This document shows, one piece after another, positions 14,135 to 24,400 of a stretch of DNA of 64,000 nucleotides. The notes under the pieces are model-generated. The model made no database searches. It was not told where the DNA came from and was given only the letters and a program-made list of their open reading frames with translations. Position 1 is the first letter of the stretch; the number at the start of each line of letters is the position of its first letter. The DNA is from Todiramphus chloris collaris. Taxonomy: Eukaryota; Chordata; Aves; Coraciiformes; Alcedinidae. The position numbers and the translations under genes are program-made. Location: contig JANVCC010000174.1 in assembly GCA_025345505.1 (NCBI GenBank), forward strand, positions 3,157,797 through 3,221,796, read 5' to 3'.

Positions 14135-15319
14135 ACGAGTGTGGGTATCTTTAATCACAAGGATGCTACTACACTGTGGGTTACACCTTAACCCCGTGAA
14201 GTGTCAACACCCTTTATACTTTGTTAAAATGAGTTTATAGCCTGGAGCTGTATGCAAAGCTGCTTTGGGGGCTCAACCTCACACGCTTACATTTGCAAAT
14301 GGGTTTGTAGAAAGCCAGCAAACCTTCACTGGATGGTCTTTGACAGCTCTGTCAGCCTCCAGGCAGAGCTCACATAGAATCCCTGTGACCCTGGCCACCT
14401 GATGGGAGTAAGCCTTGCCTCACCTTTTCTTTCCCTATTTCAGCAAGTGCCAAATAGGTGACACATCTGAGCCAAGGCTGCTACCCTCAGAGTCTTTGCC
14501 AGGCTTTTGACAAGCAGTGTAATGCATCTGACACCTTTAGGAGTGAGAGTATGGCACCTGAGAGGAGGCTCTTTCTGTGATGCTGTCCAAACCCACGTGT
14601 ATGTCTTACTAAAACATAAGAACACAACTAAGGGAGTTCAGGCTGGAACTGGTGCCATTGGCTTTAGCTTTTCATAAAAACCAGACTGTACAGGCAGCGA
14701 GATACTCAGCTTCATCAATAAGGTTAAGACAATACTTAGATATAAAGAAGCACGGTTAGAGAGTTCAGACCTCGGGTTCCTGCCCGTGAAGCAGGCATCC
14801 TGAGAGTTCAACGTGCTTCTTGCCAAATATATCCAATCCTGAACACAGAGAGGGCCCGTGCCATTTACAGTTGTATGGAGAAAGCAGCTTTGCTGGCAAA
14901 TCCTCGTCTCCTTCCTCCACCACGCATAGAACACAGTCACTGTTTCACCTCCCCTCTCGATCCTTCATTTACCAACTCAAGCACCCCACAACCATTCCTG
15001 AAGAGCACGCTGATTACAAGTGCTATTGTGAAATAAAGTTATAGCAGATTCCAAACCTCAGTGTATTGTTCAGTGAGCATCTGGTGAAGCACAAGTTAAA
15101 TATTACAGAGTCCATTTCTGAATTACAAAAGTGTATATATATATATAGGGTTTTTTTTTTTAACCATGAATGAACTGGTGTGGACCTTGAAAAGCAAGCT
15201 GCAGTATCTGTGAAAGGAAAGGCTCTTTGCTTGTTTAAAACGACACCAACAGTTACACGAAGCAGTTTTCAAGAGTCAAAGTGAAGGTTTCTTCAGTCAA
15301 ATATACGCTGCAGACGGTG
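14135..15319 (-). other. C1QTNF12: Probable C1QTNF12 3' UTR
   Basis: This follows the C1QTNF12 stop codon on the minus strand. The nearest plausible poly(A) hexamer on that strand is ATTAAA (forward TTTAAT at 14149-14154); a canonical AATAAA lies further on (forward TTTATT at 13210-13215). The end is therefore a guess. A short TA microsatellite lies inside at about 15133-15148. Confidence 0.3.
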
Positions 15320-15418
15320 TTACGCTCCCATTAACATCCCCATGAAGTCTGAGCCATTCTGGATGGTGATGGGAGCTCCAGCACTGTTGTCCACAAATAT
15401 GGAAGTGTACTGGCCAGC
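15320..15418 (-). CDS. C1QTNF12: C1QTNF12 last coding exon
   Basis: Thirty-two codons and a TAA stop. It reads [16 protein letters not shown] and ends near [10 protein letters not shown], matching the human C-terminus ASVFVDNGSGA...FSGLLLGT. Confidence 0.96.
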   Translation of the reverse strand, partial: AGQYTSIFVDNSAGAPITIQNGSDFMGMLMGA

Positions 15419-18400
15419 CTACAGAGGGAACGAGAGGGAAAGGAAATTAGCTGGTGCATCATCCTGGTGGAAAAGGACAAAAAAAAAGCATCTCCCTACC
15501 ATAAGTAAGCACAGAGGGCTCCTGCCCTTCTCTGTGACTGTGGGATCAGGATCTGACCAACCAATTTTACTGCAGCTTGGGCTTTGGTGGAAGAAATCTT
15601 CTGCAGTGACACCGTATTATAGGTTTATTACTTAACTAGATCCTTACTGCACTAGCACCTTTTTGGGTGACAGTCGAGTGGCCATCGATGCTTCAGATTC
15701 CCTTCTAGGGAATGGGAAACAGGGTTCTCATCCCAACAATGCAAGGGGAGGTTTGAGAAAGAAAAAAATATTCAGACATTTCTTAGGGGGAAGATTAAGG
15801 TGTGGCTTAAGGTCAGAACATGCAACGCAAGCCTGGTTCCTCTTCCTGCCCCAGATCCTCTCTAGTCAGCCCAGGTAAGGCATTTAACTTCATTAATCTT
15901 AGAAAGAAGGTTAATAAAAACTTCCCCACCTCCTGGGGAGAATTCAGCCTTGCCAGTAAATAACTCCACAGTCCAATGATTCCCAGCCTGCACGGGCTTA
16001 CCTGCAGCTGCAGGAGGCCATGGACATAGATAGTGAAGATTTTGCTGTTACTTTCCAGACCAGCAATGACTTCCAAAGACCTAAACAGTAGTAAGAGAAA
16101 AATGAACATGTTCAACACCTCAGGCAGTCACAGCAGTTGCATATGGAAGGACAACAGCCTCGTGACCTCCCTAGAAACAGGACCTGGTGCTTCTGGTGCC
16201 CATCTGTCCTAAAGCACTGGTTTTTTTCTAATATCATGTTCTAACAGCCATTGTATTCCCTGCAGCAGCAAAATGTAGGACAGCTGCTCTCTGTTTGCAG
16301 AACTCTAACCCAGCTTCTTTGTACAGGATTCAGGGTGGAAGGAGGTTCTTGGGACATCAACAATCACGGTAACCCATGTAAGCTCAGTTCCAAAGCCATA
16401 TTAAAGCACCAAGTACCATGCCTGGCTGGTTCTGAAATCTGCCCAGCAAGTGGCAGCAGATCTAGTTGTTTTCCCAAGAAAACCAAGCCCTTTTCTCCCT
16501 TTTTTTTTTTTTTTTTCCATGAGGTGGTGGTGACAAAACCCAGCAAGTGCAAACGCGCTGTTTCCAGCCCCCTTGCAAGGAAATAATATGCATAATGTAG
16601 GGGCAATTTGGCCCAGCAGGAGCAAGCCACTTGGCACCACCTTGACTGAAGAGCTCAGAGTCTGTGTGTCATATCCTGCCAAAAGCCTACCTTGGGTGGG
16701 AACTTCCCAACATTAATTTCTTCTACTCCAACTGTCTCCTTGCCTCTGAGTTTCCATCTCTCTCAGCCGAAAGCCCCCAGGGCTCTTTCAGCTCCCTCAA
16801 AAGAATGACTGTGTGGCTGACATCCCCAGGAAATTCCACAAGCACAGGTAGCAGCCCAGCCTGTGCCAGCAGAATGTCTGCCCAGACAGGTTCCCATCCC
16901 TCCACCCCTCTTCCGACCGTGCCACAGACCAGCCATACTCTCACCCACCATCTGAGAGATGTCTCGCAGAGCCAGTGCTGGCTCAGCTTTACTCCCACTG
17001 CTCTCCAGCTCCCTCGACTCAGGATAGCTTTGTGGGACGACCAAGCATAAATTGTGACCCTGGGCAACTGATGAAAACTCAGACATCAGAGGGATTTATC
17101 TACATGATTAACGTCTGGGTCAGTGCTGTCTAAGAAAAAACAGTTCTTGCTGTTACTGTTCTTCGGAGACTGTAGCTATAAATTCTTCAGCTGGCAAGTT
17201 AAGCTCAAACCATCACAATAAACCTGCCTGGGCTGTATGTGACGAAGAGGTTGTTTGCACATCCCAGCTAGAACCAGAGCAGTTTTCTAGGAGCTTTCTC
17301 CCAAGAAAACATGCAGTGAGGAAGGCACAGTGGTTTCCATGGCCCACAGGGAAGCTTCCTATTCAGATAACTCTTGTCAGAACAAGGAGGTGGGACTAAA
17401 GTAATGGATGCATTTGAGTGAAACCAGAATCCATTCCTCAGTAACATTGCAAGGGTGACTGAATGGACAGCAAAGGGGAGAGAGAGAGACACGGTCTCCA
17501 CTGTCCTTGGAGATCATAGCCAGACGTGAGCTTTCCAGAAGAAGAGGTTTTTGTAGGTGAAAAAAAAAAAACCAAACCTAAAAGCAAAACACACCATCTA
17601 ATCTGGAGAAAGAAAAAAAGACTGATGACCTGAATGTGACTGGTCTTTGCTGTGCAGAGTGAGGGAGAGGAACAGGGACCTGCACTCTCCAGGGACAATG
17701 AAACCTGAAGGATGCTTATTTATTACATGAGGTTGGACATGAGGCTCCATGTCCAGCTCAGCTGCCACTGGAGCCTCTGAACTGGAATGCCTGTGGAGAG
17801 GTCCGTTGGATTCGCAGCACCCCGACTCACGGAGGCAGGGAGGCGCGGGCTGGAGCAGCCGGTCCAGCAGCAGCAGGGTGATGGTTTTGGGGGTTCTCAG
17901 TTTCACCTGCAGAGTTCACATCATGGGGGGATTCCAGTGGCTCTGTTGGGAGGGTGTTGCTACAGATGCACTGGAAGAGCTACGGGCAGGGCAGAGAAAT
18001 CTGCACAGCCCTGTACGGGGGTTTTTCCACCGTGCAAGCAGCATTGCCCTCTGCTGGGGGCAACTCAGCCCAGCCCAGGGGCTCCCCAGCCCCTTCCTCC
18101 AAGCAGAGCTTGCCAAACTCCTCCTGATCAAGCCCACCTTCCCTGAGACACAGGGCCTGAGCTGCAGCTGGAAGGGTGACAGGAGCACAGCAAAGAAGAG
18201 CAGCCACCAGTATGCTGATGCCGTGGTCCATGGCATGGTCCATGGACCAGCACCCAAGGTTGCCATGGCCTAACGACAGTGTTTCAATAGCAGCGTTTTG
18301 CTAACGGATTCCACTTTCTGCCTCAGAACCCATTCACCTCAGTTTTCCACCTATTGATTCTCCTCATCACTCCAGCACTTCCACAGCAACGTGAGGGAGA

Positions 18401-21400
18401 TGCTGTTGGTCCTGCCAGGATGCAGATGAAATTACAAACATGGAGGTAACCACCTCTGGTGCAAAATTAAAACCTTTCTCTCCCTGTGTATGTTTATGAT
18501 GCTAGCAGAGCATTCAGCAGGGGCAGCTGCAGCCAGTTGCACCCGACTTCACGCACAATTCCCTCAACATATGCACTATTTAGAGTAATTACCACTGAAA
18601 GGTTAAAAATCAGAATTAAAAAAAAACCCCAAATACAGCAAACGGATAAAAACATCAGGTCCAGATGGAATCACTCTAGGTTTATCAATGACAAGCATTT
18701 ATCACATAAAATTCACTGTTGGTAAATCTGATTTCCACAGCTGGTGGAGGCACTTGGTCCATCTGAGAAAAAAACAGTTTAAGAGAGCACTGCAGTGACT
18801 CACGTGTATCTGTGGCACAGAGACTCGATGCAGATCAGCACTCGGACGTTGTCTCTGGCTCTCAGCTGGACTTTACTCTTCAACTCACTGTGGTCTGGGG
18901 AAAGCCACGGAAGAAATAAAAGCATTTTAACAACAGAGAAGAGGACCACTCGTCGATGTTTGGCTTGACAGAGACATCACGGAATCACAGCATCATGAAG
19001 ATTGGAAAAGACTTGTGAGATCGTCAAGTCCAACTGTCTACCCAACCTTACCATGACCACTAAACCATGTCCTGAAGTGCCACATCTACATGTGTTTTGA
19101 ACACCCCCAGGGCTGGTGACTCCACCACCTCCCTGGGCAGCCTTGTGACTTCTGTATTGGGTTGGCATGGCAAGGTTTGGGGAGGGGGTACAGGGATGGC
19201 TTCTGTGAGAAGCTGCTAGAAGCTTCCACTATGCCAGATTGAGACAGTGACAGCCAGCTCCAGAATGGACCTGCTGACTGCCAAGGCCAGCCCATCAGTG
19301 ACAGTGGTAGAGACTCTGGGATAATATCTTAAAGAACGGGTGTTGATTGGTTTGGTTTGCATGGATCAGCCTGTTGTGGCTCTCAGCCTGTGAAAGTACC
19401 CAGGACAGAGGTTTGGGTCATGGCACCAAAGGCAGACCTCGCAGCAGTGACCCAGAGAATTCTACAGGACTCCTTCCTGCACCTCTCAAGTGGTGCTGAA
19501 GAGGTTTCTGTGGACAACACTCACCAACGTGGACGTTGGCTGAAAACTGGTAGATGCCAGACACGGGTGCTGTGAAACGTCCTGTTGCCAGATTTAATCC
19601 TGTCCCCCGGAGAAAAGCTCCCTTGGCCAGAGGCTGTAAGATAAGAAAAGTAGACCCTGAACAAGTCCCCAGCACTCTCAACAATTACCTCTGCCCAGGA
19701 CAATGAACAAACTTCTGTGCATGAGAACAGAGATGAAAAAAAGATTAGCACAGCTACTGCCTTATCTCCTCAGAACACCCCTTCCAGATGGGCTCACTCT
19801 CAGCACGTGATGCCCACAAAAGGCAAAATGCTCAGAAGAAGACATGGAGGTGCCCCTTCCACTCGCTGCTGAACTCTTCCAACTTATCTCGACTCACGCT
19901 GTGCTCACTGCATCCTATGTTCTGCTGCTCCTGCTGGAGCCTCCACAGAGATTTGGATGCACAACATCTCCCTTTAGCTGAGTCAAGAGGTCCCTGCTGT
20001 TCCCAAAGACTTTCTAGATGGGGCCAAGCAGTGACCTCAGGCTTAAAAACCTGTGACTTTATATGCTGGTTTTGTGATACAAGTACAGAGAGTACACTTA
20101 GATGGGTCTCCAGAGGTTTTCTAGGTCTAAGTCAGATGGCTTTTGATACTGTTAAAGAATAACTGCTTGGATTCTTCCAGATTCCATTTTTAGTTTCATT
20201 TTATTCTAGCCTCAGGTTCTACACAATAGGCAAACCCCTAGTAAAATAGCACGCAGCTTCTCGTGGCAAGGAAGCAGCCTTAAGTCCAACTCGCAGCAGA
20301 TTATCTGACTCAGACTAAAATAAACTCTGCGAGAAATGTTTACTGTTTGTTTTGGCCTGCTTGGTGTGGATTTGGCTAGAGCTGGGGAGGAGCAGGAGTG
20401 GCTTCGACGGGCCAAGAAAGCACATTATTCAGACTCTGCTTCCACCGCAAGGGCGTTCTGTGCAACGTGAACGCGCTCCCACGGACGCTGGCCCGAGAGA
20501 TTTGCCCCATCTCGGTCTCACGGGACAGAGGAGGTGTTCAAACCCAACTCTGCTGTGCTACACGGGCACGAGTGTGCCACTGAGCCACCCCAACGACCCC
20601 AACTGGAGTGTACATCCCAGGGCTAGATGGTGAAAGGGGCCCGAGAGGCGCTGAACACATAGGAGTGATGCCACAAGTGCTAAGAAAGCAGAGGACCACC
20701 TTTTTCCAAGTGACAGAAGGCAGTTGATTGCCTCCCCTTTCGGGTTCCTCACTGCCAGAAATCAGCACCTTTCACGCCCCAGGAACCATTTTTCCCACTT
20801 TCTCTTGGAAAGGAAGTAAAGCTGCAAATATTTGGGTCTGGTGATGTCTGTTTAGAAAGTTACTGGCTGGAGAAGGGGTGAGATGACCAACCTGCCTTTA
20901 TGCAGCAAATCCCAGGCAGGTAATTCCCAGTCCTCATTTAATCACAGGGGTAATTCCCAGTCCTCATTTAAACAAGATCCAAGCTGTAGTGTTAAATTTC
21001 ACCAAACTTTACTAGGAATGTGGTGGTTCTGATAAGGTTCCGTGTGTATAACGGGAAAAGAGCAATAAGGAGCTGCAGAAGGACTACGTTTCACAGCATG
21101 GCTCCTAAGCCTCTGTATTTATCAGCGTGCAGTGAAGTGTGCCTATGTGCACATATATAGGCACAAAGGGAGCTGTGTGTTCTTTATGCACAGACACACG
21201 GGGAATGCAGCAGCTAACTTGTCAAGGAGGACTCCAGGAGGAGATGGGTTCCTTTCTTACGCTGTCACTACGCTATCATTTTTGGTGAATGCTGTTTTGG
21301 ATTTAACTCACTGAAAGAGCAGATCCAAGCCCTGGATGGGCAAAACTGTACTCTGCAGTTAATTCATTCCTTTCTTGTTACAGCTATTAGCAGAATCAGC

Positions 21401-24400
21401 AGCATAATTCCAAAACCACTGAGCTTGGAAGGCAATTTTAGGCACCAGTAAATTATCACCGATAAAAACGTTCCTGTCTCTTCATGTCCTCTGTAGCTTT
21501 GTTATTCTTTTTGCTCATAGAAGCAGACAATGCAGGGAGAGGTTCTCTGGGCAAAATACCCCATCAAACCCCACAAGCAACTGGAGCTCCCTGCTGCACT
21601 TGCTGCCCGAGAGCAGCGTGCTCACCCAGCAGCTTCCAGTGCCACAGGGCTTTCTACCAGAGAAACCAGCCCCTTCTGCACAGTTCTCAGTCCATAGACC
21701 ACGAGCACACAAAGAATTAGTGCCCGGCCATTCTGCACGGACCAAGGTCAGCTTCTCTGCCTCAGTTGATCTCCTATCCCCACATCGCCCCCGTGCACTC
21801 CACAGTTTACTCCCAGGTGGAAAAGAGGAACCGTGGGCAGGGAGTGGGATGGGAACTGCCAGTTCAGCTTCTCAGCGGTAAGTGCTGTGCAAAGTAACAC
21901 ACCAACTCATCCGTTGTTGTTCGGGATCTTTCAGCACTGAAAAAAAAGCACGGAGGCCACCTTAGCCTTACACGAGGTGATTGCAGTGACATTGCTGGGC
22001 CCCAGATCAATTCCACTTCCACGGGCTGCCAGAGGCAGGCTTCAATTCTTGCTGCGTGAAGCACCTTACAGGAGAAAGCTCAAGGTGTGAGATGCTGGAG
22101 GAAGAGCTGTGGGGAAAGGACTACGACAGGTTTCATTCCAGGTAGGAAGGAAATCGTGAGGCCAAGAGGAAGAGGAACGTTCTTGGAGAAACTTAGCATG
22201 GAAGGATGAGCAAACCATCACACTCTCTCACTGCTCAAGGTCAGAGGGACTTAGACACCATACTCAAATGGCAGAGTAGAGAAGTAATAGGCCGTTCCTC
22301 AGCACAGGTTCTTTCTGCTCTCTCAGAATGCTTTGGGTAACGGCCAAATCCAGGAGTTAAGCATCAGCCCCTATCCTCTCACTGAGAAGCATCAAACCGT
22401 TGGCTTCTTCACTCTATTAAACTGACACAATGAAAGGAGGGGAATAATCTCTCTCTCCCCCTCTTGGACTGCTTCAAGACAATGTTTTCATCTCTGCAAG
22501 AGTATCCACTGTGTCCCTCCCTGCTAAATTCCCCTATATCAGAGCACAAGCTAAAACCAGACACTTCTTGTCCCAAAGCTGAAATGAAAGGCTGGCACCC
22601 AGAGCCCTGCCAGCCCTCCCACATCATCTTCAGGGCCAGAAGCAATTAGAAAGAAGCTGGGCACATGATAACAAAGCATGGGAAGCATCAGCCTACGCAC
22701 TGATCGCCGAGATGTCTTTATTCACATTTTCCCTCCTAATTAATGAGGCAGCAGATCTCTCTAGCCCTGCCCACACTTCAAGTAGAATCTTGCCTCTGTG
22801 CCAGCACCCATAGTGCTGTCAAACCAGGCTTCCACAAGTGTAACTGGGAGAGATCCAGGAAAGCACCCTATGGAGAACAACCACAGCCTCTGTGAGAAGT
22901 CCTTGCAGCAGAACTACTCCATAGGAAAGGATCTGTTGGATAAGGTTCTTCAGAAATGGGACTCAACAGCTTGCTTGTAACCATGCCTATAATGCCCTAC
23001 AGAACCCTATGATGCTGGGCCTGCCATTATAACGTGACTATAATGAAATTATATAGGTAACTTTTATTAATCTTCTGTAAACCATTATGTAAAGAACTCG
23101 AACATCAGGACTGGACCATCTAACAAAATGATGGCTCTTACTTGGGCTCACAGACCTATAACCAATGTCTCCTGTCTGCCTCTGACATTTTTCTACATCT
23201 GAAGGTTGCTCTGGAATTAAACAGAGTGTTCACTATAAAAAAAAACAAACCAAACAAACCAGATCCTTCCGACTAATGCCAAACACGGACAAGCCTTTCT
23301 CCACCATTAACTGAAATAAAAAGGCTGTTGTTTGGACCTGTGAGGCAGCCCTCTCTTGTACAGACCTGTCAGAACTCCAGTAAGAACTGTCAGGAGATTC
23401 AGCTGGGCTGCAAGAGAGGTTTGCCAGGAAGGGGAAGACTCAAAGCTAAATGTCCACCTTACTGCAGGTTGAGCTTCCGTGCTGAAACCACCGTGCGAGA
23501 TCCTACTTCTGTCAACCACAGAAACGGCAGCGCTATCCTCCTAGCATCCAAGCCTGAGATGAGCTTCTGGGCTTAGTCTGCCCTTCCAGGAAACACCTCT
23601 GCCTACAGAGCCACCAAGCAGCTTTGCAGAGGAGGGGAACTACAGCTGCTCTACCCACAAGGGCTGGCCTGGAGCATGCTGCACAGGTTCAGTCCGTAAT
23701 CCCTTCTCACCGACTGGAAGTTCTGAAGTTCTACCAGGGTCTTCTTATCTACGGTGACTTGTCCTTTTAGTTTGCAATGGAATGCCTCCTCTACACGTCT
23801 GTGGGGTGAAACTTCCTCCAAGGAGAGGAGGAGTGGGGGCAGCTGGCTAGGATGGGCTGAAATAGCCAGGGATGCTCGGCGCTCGATGGCTTCTGAGAAG
23901 AAAAACAAAACATAGGAAAATAAAGGCTTAGCTTAAGAGCCTGGCCTGTGAAGCCATTAGTTGTGTGATTAGACTTCTGCACTTAACTCTTCAACTTGAA
24001 CTAAGCAGCACCAGGGAAACATTTTTTCAAATTGTTGATTGTCAGGTAGGGGAACACTTGAAGGTAAACATTTGCAAAGTCAGTTCTTTATTTGCCATGG
24101 TGCTTACCAAGAGAAGCAGAACACAAAAGCACAGAGCTCTCCCAGTCTTTACCTTTTAATATCTCCTTAAACTCCTGCAAAAGGACTTCTCGGGTGACTT
24201 CAGCACCGGGTGCTCCTGGAGGTCCCTGGGGACCAGGAGGTCCTGGGGGCCCAACGAGGCCACGCTAAGGAAATAACCAAAGAGAAACGTGTGAATGGGA
24301 ACCAGGCAATTGCACTGACAGACCAGAAATTCTCTCAGCCACGAGGCAGTTCCACAGGGCTGTCAGCCACGTGAGCAGCCTCCTCCACTATCAGTTCAGC

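Larger units (their letters stand above)
1..15319. other. Gene-poor flank downstream of C1QTNF12
   Basis: No exon that I can recognise lies here, and open frames are short and mutually overlapping. The stretch holds a 39-bp tandem duplication (2148), a CR1 scrap (4323), a MIR-like SINE (7361), a CA microsatellite (7861), long A or T runs (567-585, about 4711-4732, about 10165-10178) and two AT-rich blocks (about 1681-1830 and 10860-10960) that look like conserved non-coding DNA. The last kilobase or so is probably the C1QTNF12 3' UTR. In human, B3GALT6 follows C1QTNF12 on this side; I see no single-exon galactosyltransferase frame here. Confidence 0.7.

Noticed and set aside
1-15000. miR-200b/200a/429 cluster, expected some distance away in this synteny block
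   Set aside because: I looked by eye for CTGGTAATGATG-type and complementary seeds on both strands and found none; the cluster is probably outside the window.
17749-18273. 174-codon plus-strand ORF in the C1QTNF12 intron
   Set aside because: It is the opposite-strand shadow of the GC-rich patch; the minus strand has the better start contexts and poly(A) signal.
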